The notes under the pieces were generated by a model, which ran no database searches, was not told the DNA's origin, and saw only the letters and a list, made by a program, of their open reading frames with translations. From contig JBLILN010000006.1 in NCBI GenBank assembly GCA_047635695.1, positions 1-64,000 on the forward strand: 64,000 nt of DNA. Reading direction: 5' to 3'. The number at the start of each line of letters is the position of its first letter. Positions within the stretch are counted from its first letter, which is position 1. Position numbers and translations under genes: made by a program. This DNA comes from UBA2136 sp047635695 (GTDB taxonomy: Bacteria > Pseudomonadota > Alphaproteobacteria > UBA2136). This document shows positions 29,194 through 38,698 of the stretch, piece by piece.

Positions 29194-30951
29194 TCAAACT
29201 GGTTTAATCACTTCTTTTTTACGCTTACCGTGCGTACTTTTCATACGCGCCCAAGCATCTGCACCTGTTTTTTCGTCAAAGACACTCGCTGCAAGCACAT
29301 TTTCATGTTTTTGCGTTTTTAGCGTATTGCTTCTTTCAAGGTCCTCATATACCTCAAACCACAAAGCTTCTAATTTCTCAATTTCAGTACGGGCAACAAG
29401 TTCTGAGTCGAGCAAATTTTCAACATCACTTAATATTCCCGTATTAGCAAGTGTGGTATCTAGAGAATCTTTTTCAAGCCCTCCCGATAAAAAAAGTTTA
29501 AATAAAGTTTTACGAAAAGCTTCAAGCTCTTGATTTTCCACAATCACGCCCGAAACCTTCTCATACACCTTTTCAAACAAATCTGGTTTACGAAACAGAA
29601 TAGAAAGCAAGATGTGTGCCTGTTTATCCTGTATCAATATATTTTTTTGTTTATTATTTTTATGGCCACTTATTATTTGAGGCTTCTTTCGCCCGCCTGT
29701 CCAAAGCCTATCCTTTAATGCCTTTGTATAGTGGCGCTTAATCGTGTCATCATTCACCTGCTTCATAAGGCTATCGATATCAGATTCTATGGCCGCACGC
29801 CCATCACCCGAACTAACGTCACGCCCTTCACTAAGGTCCTGCCAAAGCACGGCTTCTAGAGTCACTGTTTTTTTAATGAGAGCCTCAAAGGCTTCTTTAC
29901 CGTTTGCAGAGATAAAGCTATCAGGGTCTTCACCATCAGGCATCCAAGCAAATTGCAGCGTGCGCCCAGGCTCTAAAACAGACAAAATGCGTTTAGCAAT
30001 ACGCACAGCTGCCCCACGCCCCGCGTTATCACCATCTAAACAAATAATAGGTGCCTCATGAAAACGCCATAGCAAGCGCATCTGGTCTTCAGTGATCGCT
30101 GTGCCCATAGGTGCCACGGCAGTTTTAACGCCATGTGCCCACAAACCAATAACGTCCATATACCCTTCAACAACCAGTGCTTGCTTCTCACGGCGGATAG
30201 AATCACGTGCACGGTTTAAATTATAAAGCATATAACGTTTGTTAAAAAACTTTGTTTCAGCTGAATTTAAATACTTAGGGTCATCATCCTTACTTAATAC
30301 ACGTCCACCAAATCCAACAACTTTACCGTCGGTACTTTCAATTGGAAACATGACACGGTTACGAAAACGGTCATAATGTCCCTTACTTTTTGCAGATTTA
30401 GACGCAAGCCCAGTATCTTCTAGCAAAGATGTGCTCATACCCTGCTGCGTCAGGTGGTCTGTTAATGTCGACCAGCCATCCATCGCAAAGCCAAGACGAA
30501 ATGTTTTAATAATTTCGTTGCTCAGCCCACGGTTTTTAAAATAGTCAATATTGGACTTAACAAGGTTCTTTTCAAAAAACTGCGCCGCTTTTTCCAGCGT
30601 GCTATGGCCGTCAACGCGTTTTTTTTGTTCTTTAGGGTCAACAGCTTCAAGCTGAACATCAACACCGCTAAGCTCACCTAGATAAGTCACCGCATCAACA
30701 AAGGAACCACCGCGCACCTCTTTAACAAAGTCAAATACATTGCCATGCGCACCGCAACCAAAGCAGTGGTAGTAACCCTTAGATTCATGAATATGGAAAG
30801 ACGGTGTAGCTTCATTATGAAAAGGACAGCACGCCCACCAGTCACGGCCTTTTTTCTTCATACCCACGGCATGTTTAGATATCACATCTGCAAGCGAAAC
30901 GCGCTGGCGAATTTGTTCTAAAACTTCAGGAGAAAAACGGCCTGTGGACAT
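29194..30951 (-). CDS. dnaG: DNA primase DnaG
   Basis: 585 residues. The CHC2 zinc finger is at CCPFHNEATPSFHIH plus YYHCFGCGAHGN, and the catalytic core has the primase motif GFGGRVL and the Toprim motif VVEGYMDVIGL with the acidic ICLDGDNAG. The C-terminal helicase-interaction region is short and divergent, as usual. It makes RNA primers at the replication fork. It lies 61 bases upstream of rpoD on the same strand. Intact. Confidence 0.95.
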   Translation of the reverse strand: MSTGRFSPEVLEQIRQRVSLADVISKHAVGMKKKGRDWWACCPFHNEATPSFHIHESKGYYHCFGCGAHGNVFDFVKEVRGGSFVDAVTYLGELSGVDVQLEAVDPKEQKKRVDGHSTLEKAAQFFEKNLVKSNIDYFKNRGLSNEIIKTFRLGFAMDGWSTLTDHLTQQGMSTSLLEDTGLASKSAKSKGHYDRFRNRVMFPIESTDGKVVGFGGRVLSKDDDPKYLNSAETKFFNKRYMLYNLNRARDSIRREKQALVVEGYMDVIGLWAHGVKTAVAPMGTAITEDQMRLLWRFHEAPIICLDGDNAGRGAAVRIAKRILSVLEPGRTLQFAWMPDGEDPDSFISANGKEAFEALIKKTVTLEAVLWQDLSEGRDVSSGDGRAAIESDIDSLMKQVNDDTIKRHYTKALKDRLWTGGRKKPQIISGHKNNKQKNILIQDKQAHILLSILFRKPDLFEKVYEKVSGVIVENQELEAFRKTLFKLFLSGGLEKDSLDTTLANTGILSDVENLLDSELVARTEIEKLEALWFEVYEDLERSNTLKTQKHENVLAASVFDEKTGADAWARMKSTHGKRKKEVIKPV

Positions 30952-31303
30952 AAAATTCTAAATACCTTTAAAAAATGCTTATATATAATGAGAAGATTTT
31001 ACTTACAAAAAAGGGGTTTAAAAGACCCTTTAGATGAAGCACACCAACCGATTTGTGGTATTTATCTCTCACCGCTCTTATAAGATTATAACTTTTATAG
31101 CCTTTCAGTGCAGAAAAAGCAAGCTATCTTTATTAAAAAAGTGTAATTAGCGCCACAAATTTATAGAAAATAAACAACAACAATTTCAACAAAATTAAAA
31201 TTATAGTTTTATTTTCATAACCTTACAAAATAACTATTGCATTTCATTTTAAAAGAACGTATCGTCCTTTTTTCAATTAAGCAATTTAGGGGATACCTCA
31301 CAC
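30952..31303. other. AT-rich divergent promoter region between dnaG and greA
   Basis: 352 bases without a gene. It is very AT-rich, as expected for two divergent promoters and leaders. No tRNA or conserved RNA element was recognised. A weak GGGGAT precedes the greA start. Confidence 0.5.
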
Positions 31304-31786
31304 ATGGAACAAGTTCCGATGACAACATATGGTTACAAAAAAATGGAAAAAGAACTCCATCACCGTACCCGTGTCTTACGCCCACAAATTATTGATGACA
31401 TTGAAGAGGCACGTGCCCACGGTGACCTGAGTGAAAACGCAGAATATCACGCCGCAAAGGAACAACAAGGCCTTAACGAAGGGATCATTAAACAGCTTGA
31501 GAGCAAGACATCTCGTGCACAGGTTATTGACCCAACAAAATTAAGTGGTGACCGTATTGTTATGGGTGCCACCGTTAAAGTTGTCGATGGTGACGATAAA
31601 GAAACAGTTTATATATTAGTAGGACCGGATGAAGCTGACCTTGAAAGAGGCCTTATCAGCATATCTTCCCCACTTGGACGCGCGATGATAGGCAAAGAAG
31701 AAGGTGATGAATTTACCTTCAAAGCCCCTGCCGGCTCTCGCACATACGAAGTTCTAGAAGTTGAATACAAAGCTATCGACGTTTGA
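31304..31786 (+). CDS. greA: Transcription elongation factor GreA
   Basis: 160 residues. The N-terminal coiled-coil hairpin carries the tip acidic motif AHGDLSENAEYHAAKEQQ, and the C-terminal FKBP-like domain contains ISSPLGRAMIGKEEGDE. GreA rescues backtracked RNA polymerase by stimulating transcript cleavage. The length is typical. It is monocistronic with a strong terminator 45 bases downstream. An alternative start at the second Met (MTTYGYKKM) is possible. Confidence 0.95.
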   Translation: MEQVPMTTYGYKKMEKELHHRTRVLRPQIIDDIEEARAHGDLSENAEYHAAKEQQGLNEGIIKQLESKTSRAQVIDPTKLSGDRIVMGATVKVVDGDDKETVYILVGPDEADLERGLISISSPLGRAMIGKEEGDEFTFKAPAGSRTYEVLEVEYKAIDV

Positions 31787-31830
31787 CCGATGCTTGATAG
31801 TGTATGATTCATTTCATTGAACATCCTCTT

Positions 31831-31860
31831 AACCCTCGCCTCGGCGGGGGTTCTTTTTTT
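31831..31860 (+). terminator. Strong intrinsic terminator of greA
   Basis: AACCCTCGCC pairs with GGCGGGGGTT (one G-U pair) and is followed by a T7 tract. Confidence 0.9.
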
Positions 31861-31886
31861 AATAGCCACTAATATCTCATAACATA

Positions 31887-31913
31887 AAAAAAGCCCACCG
31901 TAATGAGCTTTTA
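31887..31913 (-). terminator. Terminator-like hairpin of the symporter gene
   Basis: AAAAGC / GCTTTT arms with a short mismatch near the loop, 14-40 bases beyond the symporter stop and flanked by an A tract (T tract on the minus strand). Confidence 0.55.
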
Positions 31914-31926
31914 AACAAAGGGGCAA

Positions 31927-33390
31927 TCACCTTTTAAAAGGCAGTATTTTTCGCAGAGGGATATCCTCCCCACTAAACCATTTAGATGTAACAGAAACAA
32001 TCATCTGGTCACCCAATACATTACAAACAGTACGGCACATGTCTAAGGGTCTATCAACCGCCAGCAATAGCAAGACTGCACTTTCATCAATACCCATTGC
32101 CGCAAGAATAGGTATCAAAATAAATATCGAAGCACCTGGAGCGCCTGGCGTTCCCATAGAAGCAAGAACAATAGAAACCACAATCGGTAACATCGCCACC
32201 AAACCAACATCAAAGCCATAAGTAAACATCAAGTACATGGCGATAAATATTTGATACATAGCCGTACCGTCCATATTAACCGTTGTCCCTAAAGGGATAC
32301 CAATATTCGCCGTTTCCTGATCAACACCATTGTCTACGGCCGTTTTAATACTTGTTGCCATCACAGCTGAAGATGATGACGTTGTAAATGCCTGTATCAT
32401 AAGTTCTTTACGCGATTTAAAAAACGCACTTGGGCTTACGCCAAACAGCTTCAACATAAGGCTATAAAAACCAAAAACCCATAAGAACAACATAAAAAGA
32501 AATGTCACAACAAAACCACCCAGCGAAACCAAAACACTTAAACCTGACTCTGCAATGGATGTGGAAACAAGCCCAAATATAACGAAGGGTACAAGCACCA
32601 TAATAGCCATGAGAATTTTAATAGAGGCCTGCATCACAGCACCCACAATTTGTACAAAGGACTCCGCACCACGTTTATAGGCAAGCTCATCATCGTCATT
32701 GCCCTTATACAGTCGTATAAACTTAACAGCGAACCCAAAAACCAACACACCAAAAACAAGCTGAAGCATATTACCAAAACCAAGGTCTCTTATTAGGTTC
32801 ATATTAAAAGTATTTTTAACCTTTTCACGCACCTGCAAAGCCGCATGTTTTTCAACAGATTGAGGCACGGCGTATACACCTTGCCCCTCAAGTTCTTTTT
32901 GTTTACGTTCTAAAAAGAATTCAGAAAAAGGTATATTTGACATTTCTTCTTTTTTAAGGCGCTCAACACCAGATGTGATAAAAGCAGTATTACTAGGGAT
33001 CACTTGACTGGTCAAACTATGTGGGTCGGCTGGATTTATAAATTGCAGCAGAATCACTGCAAAAATACAAACCAATGGTGTGGTAAACCCAAGAAAACCC
33101 GTGGTAATAAAAGCCATTTTTTTACCAGCAGCACCGCCGCTTGCAAGTAAAGGCTTTACACCCCCCGCAGCAACCAGCAGTATAGCTGTGCTCACCAACA
33201 TAGGCACCACCAAATTAATGGCCGACTTGAATACGTCAGAAACAATAGCTATCACATGAAGTGAATAATACAAACCACCTCGGTCGGTAGGGTTTTCATG
33301 ATAAGCAAGCCAACCGCAAAGTATTGCTAACACAGCAAAAATAACTAAAGTTCTTTTATCCTTAAGATAAAAATTTAATATCGTAGACAT
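31927..33390 (-). CDS. Dicarboxylate/amino-acid:cation symporter (DAACS family)
   Basis: 487 residues with about eight membrane helices and two re-entrant loops. The serine-rich hairpin FTTSSSSAVMATSI and the NMDGTAMYQ motif are hallmarks of glutamate/aspartate/C4-dicarboxylate symporters such as GltP and DctA. A polar loop at about residues 125-195 is longer than in GltP. It imports acidic amino acids or dicarboxylates with H+ or Na+. Single gene with its own hairpin after the stop. The exact substrate is not determined. Confidence 0.88.
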   Translation of the reverse strand: MSTILNFYLKDKRTLVIFAVLAILCGWLAYHENPTDRGGLYYSLHVIAIVSDVFKSAINLVVPMLVSTAILLVAAGGVKPLLASGGAAGKKMAFITTGFLGFTTPLVCIFAVILLQFINPADPHSLTSQVIPSNTAFITSGVERLKKEEMSNIPFSEFFLERKQKELEGQGVYAVPQSVEKHAALQVREKVKNTFNMNLIRDLGFGNMLQLVFGVLVFGFAVKFIRLYKGNDDDELAYKRGAESFVQIVGAVMQASIKILMAIMVLVPFVIFGLVSTSIAESGLSVLVSLGGFVVTFLFMLFLWVFGFYSLMLKLFGVSPSAFFKSRKELMIQAFTTSSSSAVMATSIKTAVDNGVDQETANIGIPLGTTVNMDGTAMYQIFIAMYLMFTYGFDVGLVAMLPIVVSIVLASMGTPGAPGASIFILIPILAAMGIDESAVLLLLAVDRPLDMCRTVCNVLGDQMIVSVTSKWFSGEDIPLRKILPFKR

Positions 33391-33528
33391 TTAGACCCCT
33401 TTATAAAATATGAAAATATTTTTTACAGACAAAAACCTCAAAAAACAATGATTGACTATGGTTATATGTATAACAATTTCTCTCAACAATTCAAAGCATT
33501 TATATAAAACCCTATGAACTCTATACAA

Positions 33529-33554
33529 AAAAAAGCACCCTTAAGGTACTTTTT
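33529..33554 (-). terminator. Terminator after tsaC
   Basis: AAAAAGCACC and GGTACTTTTT form a hairpin with one internal mismatch, about 25 bases after the tsaC stop. Confidence 0.6.
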
Positions 33555-33576
33555 AATCAAACAAAAATGTGATTAG

Positions 33577-34101
33577 TTAACGTTCCCACGTACCTGTAAT
33601 CACATTATAAATTCTCGAGCTTGTTCCTGGTAATGTTTCAGGGTATTTAAGCGCAACAGGGCCATAAGGAATAGCACTTGCTGTACGCGCTGGAGTTTGA
33701 CCGCTTATATTTAAGCTTGTTGAAACCAATGGGCCCCTCCATTTTGCAAGGTATTCATGCATATATTCAGCAGAGGGAATACGCACGGCAACCGTGCCGT
33801 TACCACCAGTTAAATAATCAGGTGCCGATTCTTTCGCTGGTAAAATAAGCGTTACCGCGCCCGGCCAATGCTCGTTCATGGCTTTCAAAATATCACGTTG
33901 AAGAGGGCCAGAAATATCAGCCACACGACGCACATCAAAAATGGTGCTACATAAAACAATAAGCCCTTTAGATGATGCACGTTGTTTAAGTGAGAAAATT
34001 TTGTGGACAGCGCGCTCATTAAAAGGGTCACAGCAATAGCCGTACACACCTTCTGCAGGGGCAACCACAACGTCACCAGCCTGAATAGTTTCTTTCCACA
34101 C
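33577..34101 (-). CDS. tsaC: Threonylcarbamoyl-AMP synthase, TsaC/YrdC domain
   Basis: 174 residues from the GTG at 34101. A longer in-frame ATG (34239) would overlap tadA by 131 bases and add unrelated sequence, so the GTG eight bases after the tadA stop is preferred. Motifs are AGDVVVAPAEGVYGYCCDPF, LKQRASSKGLIVL, NGTVAVRIPS and STSLNISGQTPA, typical of the YrdC fold that makes threonylcarbamoyl-AMP for the t6A modification of tRNA. The Sua5 C-terminal domain is absent, as in TsaC. It probably shares a transcript with tadA, another tRNA-modification gene. Confidence 0.85.
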   Translation of the reverse strand: MWKETIQAGDVVVAPAEGVYGYCCDPFNERAVHKIFSLKQRASSKGLIVLCSTIFDVRRVADISGPLQRDILKAMNEHWPGAVTLILPAKESAPDYLTGGNGTVAVRIPSAEYMHEYLAKWRGPLVSTSLNISGQTPARTASAIPYGPVALKYPETLPGTSSRIYNVITGTWER

Positions 34102-34108
34102 TTGAAGT

Positions 34109-34576
34109 CTAGACGGGGCCCAGACCCCTCTTCTTCTTGAAAAATTCCCGAAGGAGTTCACTACATATTCCTTCCATAATCCCTCCGTAAACTTCGGGTT
34201 TATGGTGGCACGTCTGCTGGTTAAAAATCCGAGCGCCATTTACTGTTCCTCCACTTTTTACATCGTACGCTCCAAAGCGTATCTCACCTACCTTTGCATG
34301 GGCACAAGCTGTGGCGCACATGGCACAAGGTTCTAAAGTTGTTACTAATACGTAATCATTCAGATGGGTCGTTTCAAGTACCTTGCATGCTTTTTTTATA
34401 ACAAGCATTTCCGCATGCGCCGTTGGGTCACATAATGCCAAAGTTTCATTATGCCCCTTGGCAATCAACGCGCCTGTTTTTTTATGAAACAAAGCAGCAC
34501 CAACAGGCACCTCACCTTCAGAAAAAGCCTTTTTGGCCATTTCATAAGACGTTTGCATCATAAAATCTTCAGACAA
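34109..34576 (-). CDS. tadA: tRNA-specific adenosine deaminase TadA
   Basis: 155 residues. The catalytic HAEM (His zinc ligand, Glu proton shuttle) and PCAMCATAC (two Cys ligands) of the cytidine/adenosine deaminase fold are present. TadA converts adenosine 34 to inosine in tRNA-Arg(ACG). Length is normal. It is followed directly by tsaC. Confidence 0.9.
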   Translation of the reverse strand: MSEDFMMQTSYEMAKKAFSEGEVPVGAALFHKKTGALIAKGHNETLALCDPTAHAEMLVIKKACKVLETTHLNDYVLVTTLEPCAMCATACAHAKVGEIRFGAYDVKSGGTVNGARIFNQQTCHHKPEVYGGIMEGICSELLREFFKKKRGLGPV

Positions 34577-34714
34577 GTCACAAACCCCATTCTAAATTTA
34601 AATTGTGTACGAAAATGTGCCATATTTCACGCAGTGGGTCAATATTTACTTGTATTTTATCGTAAAAAAGTGCAGATTAAATGTTAACAAATCGCAGAAA
34701 ACCAAGGATAAACA

Positions 34715-35434
34715 ATGAACAAGCCTATCATCGGCATACCACTCGGCAATAAAGACAGCACATTTTCGCGTCATCCGCACTATGCTATGGAAAAAAATTA
34801 CTTTCATGTTATAGCTAAACTAGGTGGTTTACCCCTTCCTTTAATCTATAATAATGATGATTTTGACGTCTATTTAAATATGGTCGATGGCCTTCTTATA
34901 CCTGGTGGATCATTCGCATCACCAACAAAATGGTATGAAGAAAGTGCTATAGAGCTTAGCCCTGCTGGTGATTGGTCAGCATTTTATGAAAAATTGACAA
35001 AAGCAGCTATAGAACGCAAAATTCCTATACTTGGTATTTGCGCAGGCATGCAGTTTATGGCTTGCGTAAATGGCGGCAAAATGACCGTCAATGCCATGAA
35101 AAACCTGCCGACAGAAATTGACCACTTAAATGGTGCTGACAAAGAATTTATCTGCCATAAAGCCCTTATTAACGCAGGTAGCTTGCTGCATAAACTCACA
35201 GGCGAACTTGAAATTGATGTCAACAGTGCCCACAAAGAAGCTGTCACATCTGTTACAGGTGACGTGAATATATGCGCACGCGCCGAAGACGGTTGCATAG
35301 AAGCGGTGGAAATGGTAAACCACCCCTTTGCTTTAGGTGTTCAATGGCACCCAGAATTTTTCTGTGATGACACAGAAAACCCACACTATAAAATTATGAA
35401 AGCTTTAATAGATGCCGCAAAACGATACAGATAA
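34715..35434 (+). CDS. Class I glutamine amidotransferase, gamma-glutamyl-GABA hydrolase-like (peptidase C26)
   Basis: 239 residues. The nucleophile elbow GICAGMQFMA carries the catalytic Cys, and VQWHPEFF carries the His-Glu pair. Opening IGIPLGNKD and DGLLIPGGSFASP are typical of PuuD-like hydrolases, which cut gamma-glutamyl amides such as gamma-glutamyl-GABA. The end overlaps the start of the pseudouridine synthase gene by 23 bases, so the two are co-transcribed. The substrate is not certain. Confidence 0.85.
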   Translation: MNKPIIGIPLGNKDSTFSRHPHYAMEKNYFHVIAKLGGLPLPLIYNNDDFDVYLNMVDGLLIPGGSFASPTKWYEESAIELSPAGDWSAFYEKLTKAAIERKIPILGICAGMQFMACVNGGKMTVNAMKNLPTEIDHLNGADKEFICHKALINAGSLLHKLTGELEIDVNSAHKEAVTSVTGDVNICARAEDGCIEAVEMVNHPFALGVQWHPEFFCDDTENPHYKIMKALIDAAKRYR

Positions 35435-36167
35435 AAAAGGCCAACGCATTGCCAAATTTATGGCTGCTGCGGGCTTATGCTCACGCCGTGAAGCTGAGCG
35501 CTGGATTACCGACGGACACGTTAAAGTAAATGGTGTACGTATTGACTCACCTGCGCTGAATGTCACAGAAGATGATTCCGTTATGGTGAAGGGCGATGTG
35601 GTTAAAATCTCAAGCAAGAAGCCACGCCTCTTCCGCTTAAACAAACCACGTGGCTACATATGCACGAACATTGACCCAGAGGGCCGTAAGACCGTTTTTG
35701 AGCTTATCCCTAAGGGTTTACCGCGCCTTATCAGCGTTGGTCGCTTAGACCTTGATTCAGAAGGTGTCATCCTGTTTACAGATACGCCAAGCCTCGCCGA
35801 TAAAATGATGAAACCGAGTGCTAAAATTGAACGTATTTACCGTGTACGTATTGACGGTAACCTCAGCCTTGACCAAGTCAAAGCGCTTGAAAAAGGTGTG
35901 AAGCATGAAGGCATTCAATACCAAGGCGTTAAGGTACAAGTTGAAGGCGAACAAACGGGCCGTAACTCATGGATTATCCTGACTTTAACAGAAGGTAAAA
36001 ACCGTGAAATTCGTAATATTATGCGTGCCATTGGTTTAAATGTATCAAGGCTAAAACGTACGTCATACGGTGGTTTTGAACTAGGTAAGCTTCCACGTGG
36101 TTTGGTCGATGAAGTGCCTTACGCCGTGAGTAAAGCAGTTTTAAAAACAATGGATATTGAGATATAA
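35412..36167 (+). CDS. rluB: rRNA pseudouridine synthase, RluB/RsuA family
   Basis: 251 residues. An N-terminal S4 RNA-binding domain (QRIAKFMAAAGLCSRREAER) is followed by the synthase domain with the catalytic Asp in VGRLDLDSEGVILFT and the family motif EGKNREIRNIMRAIG. RluB forms pseudouridine 2605 in 23S rRNA; RsuA or RluE specificity cannot be fully excluded. It overlaps the upstream amidotransferase and is followed by rsmD after one base. Confidence 0.88.
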   Translation: MPQNDTDKKGQRIAKFMAAAGLCSRREAERWITDGHVKVNGVRIDSPALNVTEDDSVMVKGDVVKISSKKPRLFRLNKPRGYICTNIDPEGRKTVFELIPKGLPRLISVGRLDLDSEGVILFTDTPSLADKMMKPSAKIERIYRVRIDGNLSLDQVKALEKGVKHEGIQYQGVKVQVEGEQTGRNSWIILTLTEGKNREIRNIMRAIGLNVSRLKRTSYGGFELGKLPRGLVDEVPYAVSKAVLKTMDIEI

Positions 36168-36168
36168 A

Positions 36169-36717
36169 ATGGCCGTTAAAGTAATTTCAGGCTACTACGG
36201 TGGCCGCAACCTCGAAACACCTGAAGCCCGCAGTGACAATAGCCCTGTAAGGCCCACAAAAGCACGTGTGCGTGAGGCTGGTTTTAACATGATATTCAGC
36301 CGTATGGACTTTGCCGACAGCAAGTGTTTTGACCTGTACTGCGGCAGTGGCGCTGCAGGTATCGAAGCCTTGTCACGCGGGGCTGAACACGTTACGTTTG
36401 TTGACATTGACACCAAATGGGCAGAAAAAAACATCAACACTTGCCGCGTAGGCAGTGAGCAATATAAGGTGAAGCGCGGCAACGTTTTAAGCTTCCACAG
36501 TCATGAAAAAGCCGACCTTGTTTTAGCCGACCCCCCTTATGGTGAAGGCCTTGCCGAAAAAACACTGGAAAACAAAGACCAGTTTGGTAAAAAAGGTTCG
36601 CTCTGGTTGCTAGAGGTTGAAAGCAGATTACGTCTTGAGCCTGAAAAATACGGCTTCGATATCCTTAAAAACAAGAAGTACGGCAAAAGCACACTTTGGT
36701 TGTTAGAACAGCTATAA
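36169..36717 (+). CDS. rsmD: 16S rRNA (guanine-966-N2) methyltransferase RsmD
   Basis: 182 residues from the ATG at 36169, one base after the rluB stop; an upstream in-frame ATG at 36157 would overlap rluB. The start VKVISGYYGGRNLETPE, the AdoMet-binding LYCGSGAAGIEALSRGA and the catalytic DPPY motif (LADPPYGEG) identify RsmD. It pairs functionally with the rRNA pseudouridine synthase upstream. Confidence 0.92.
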   Translation: MAVKVISGYYGGRNLETPEARSDNSPVRPTKARVREAGFNMIFSRMDFADSKCFDLYCGSGAAGIEALSRGAEHVTFVDIDTKWAEKNINTCRVGSEQYKVKRGNVLSFHSHEKADLVLADPPYGEGLAEKTLENKDQFGKKGSLWLLEVESRLRLEPEKYGFDILKNKKYGKSTLWLLEQL

Positions 36718-37006
36718 AACTATCTATAACGCCTAAATATTACAACCAAAAGTTGAATGCGGTTGTTTTTGATGGAATTAAGCAGGAACAGAAGGCGAAC
36801 CTAAGTGGAATACCAGAGGAATAGAAGCGGAACCAAAATCGAATTAACCCCCTTTTAGGCGCCAAAATACAACCTATGGTTTGTAAAAGTAACTCCCTTA
36901 TACCCTCTCTACACATTAAGGTGGAATGGCACAATAAAAACATTGTCGACAGTTCTGTTCTTTGCCGCACAAAATAACCGTTAAACAAACGCTCACGTAT
37001 ACAAAA
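36718..37006. other. Gap after rsmD without a recognisable gene
   Basis: No supported gene. An 82-codon minus-strand frame here has no family-like sequence and poor codon use. The stretch ends at the terminator at 37007. Confidence 0.5.
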
Positions 37007-37034
37007 AAAACACCCCTTGAAAAAGAGGTGTTTT
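37007..37034. terminator. Bidirectional terminator between convergent genes
   Basis: AAAACACC and GGTGTTTT arms with a short GAAA-type loop and A/T tracts on both sides, between rsmD and the convergent membrane-protein gene. Confidence 0.8.
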
Positions 37035-37052
37035 ATCGTTTAATGACTTTCG

Positions 37053-37718
37053 TTATTGAAGCTTTGCATTTTTTATAACCACGCCTGCATTTGCAGCGCT
37101 TTCTCCTATGGCGGTTACAGTGCGAAGGGCTTTGTCTGTTTTTAAAATATAACCAGCATCATCAGACGCGAGCGCCGTTTCAAGCATACGTTGACATTTT
37201 AGTTGATTATCATCATCTAAAAGCGGAAACGAATACTTTTTAATTTTGGTAAAGCTTACTTCAATATCCGCTTTTAAACAGACCATTCTATCGGCTTCAT
37301 GTTGCGCCTTGTACTTCCAGCGAAACAACATAAAAACAACAAAAGCTGTTATAAACATCATTAAAAACGGTGCGAATACTACTAAAAAAGGTTGATTAAT
37401 GTGAGCAACAAACATAGGAAGAATTGTTGCACAGAAAAGCATGAATGATAATACATACTGTCCCATAGGTGCATGTATACCCGTTATTTTATATTTATAA
37501 AGCCACTGACCAGCAAAAACAAATGCCAGTACGTAACCTAATAAAAAAGCTGAGAAATACGTTAAACTAACGACACTTTTCGGTAAGTTTTCGACCGTGA
37601 CAGGTGGTGTAACAAGCTTAAAAACAGCAATTACTGTCAAAAACATTAAAACAATAGCGCCATTAAATAAATATTCAAATATAGCCGTGTTTTTGTATAA
37701 GGGGTATTTTTTAGACAT
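37053..37718 (-). CDS. Four-helix membrane protein of unknown function
   Basis: 221 residues. Four hydrophobic helices lie at about 14-36, 50-70, 85-105 and 113-133, with the soluble C-terminal 85 residues presumably in the cytoplasm and rich in Lys, Asp and Ala. A GGAG ribosome site precedes the ATG. I do not recognise the family. It is a single gene with terminators on its downstream side. Confidence 0.65.
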   Translation of the reverse strand: MSKKYPLYKNTAIFEYLFNGAIVLMFLTVIAVFKLVTPPVTVENLPKSVVSLTYFSAFLLGYVLAFVFAGQWLYKYKITGIHAPMGQYVLSFMLFCATILPMFVAHINQPFLVVFAPFLMMFITAFVVFMLFRWKYKAQHEADRMVCLKADIEVSFTKIKKYSFPLLDDDNQLKCQRMLETALASDDAGYILKTDKALRTVTAIGESAANAGVVIKNAKLQ

Positions 37719-37953
37719 AAAGATGTTCTCCAGAGTGTGCGGGCGAAATGCCCAAAAAAGATAAAGATGTTTCTTTTAACTGAATATTTTATACGCATTC
37801 ATCCAAGCAATGTCAAGGTGTATACATAGTAGATTTACAGACCTAAAATTTGAACGTACTCATATATATAGCACCAGATTTTTTTTAATAGGGCAAGTAG
37901 AAGTTACCATTGAGGCAATAGCAATTTGAAAAAGAAAAAACAAACAACTTAGA

Positions 37954-38661
37954 TTATTCTGTGAATAGGCGTGCAATGAATTTATCGAGCCAATTGTGTA
38001 CAGGTGCTAAATGAAGTGCTGCCTCGTCTAAACATGCGTGCATTGGCTTGGCACATACTGGTAGGCTATCACTTTGAATATCACGCATATACCAAGCAGA
38101 TATAACCTCTTCGGTCACTTCGGGGTGGAATTGTACACCATAAACTTTATCCGCAAACTTCACACCTTGTTCGTGGTAATATTCGCCAGAAATAAGGCGG
38201 TCGCAACCGTCACCTAATGTGTAGGTATCCCCGTGCCAGCTAAAACCTTTTTGACCCGCAAGTTCATGGCCAAAAGTATGGTCTGTATGGTCCATGTTTA
38301 AATCCCGAAAACCGACGCAAAAACCTTTATCGCCCACAAAAACATCACCCCTGTGTACATGTGCCAACATTTGACAGCCAAGGCAAATACCAAAGACAGG
38401 TTTACCCGCCTTTATCATAATTTCAACCCATGTCATTTCAACATCAAGGCAAGCATGTTCGTCACGTTCATACACACCCATAGGACCACCCATTAAAATA
38501 ACACCGTCAAAGGCTTCTGTGCCTGTGGGGGCTTTATCCCCCTTTGCCAGTTGTATAATTTTCCATGACAGGTTTGACTTTGCCAAGGCTGTTTGTAACG
38601 CACCAAGGCGCGGCGTACTACCGTGGCTAAAAATAGCGATACATCTTTGTTTTACTGTCAT
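37954..38661 (-). CDS. Type 1 glutamine amidotransferase (GMP synthase-like, C26)
   Basis: 235 residues. The catalytic Cys is in GICLGCQMLAH, and VQFHPEVTEE supplies the His-Glu pair. Opening features DGVILMGGPMGVYERDE are usual for stand-alone GATase1 proteins of COG0518 type, often annotated as GMP synthase-like. The synthetase partner is absent here, so the amide donor or target is unknown. It lies 37 bases downstream of mutL on the same strand and may share its transcript. Confidence 0.85.
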   Translation of the reverse strand: MTVKQRCIAIFSHGSTPRLGALQTALAKSNLSWKIIQLAKGDKAPTGTEAFDGVILMGGPMGVYERDEHACLDVEMTWVEIMIKAGKPVFGICLGCQMLAHVHRGDVFVGDKGFCVGFRDLNMDHTDHTFGHELAGQKGFSWHGDTYTLGDGCDRLISGEYYHEQGVKFADKVYGVQFHPEVTEEVISAWYMRDIQSDSLPVCAKPMHACLDEAALHLAPVHNWLDKFIARLFTE

Positions 38662-38698
38662 TTTTTAATGCTGTTCTTTAAATTTCAATATTGTCATT

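Noticed and set aside
36740..36988. An 82-codon minus-strand frame after rsmD
   Set aside because: No ribosome site, no recognisable sequence, and it abuts a terminator. Probably chance.
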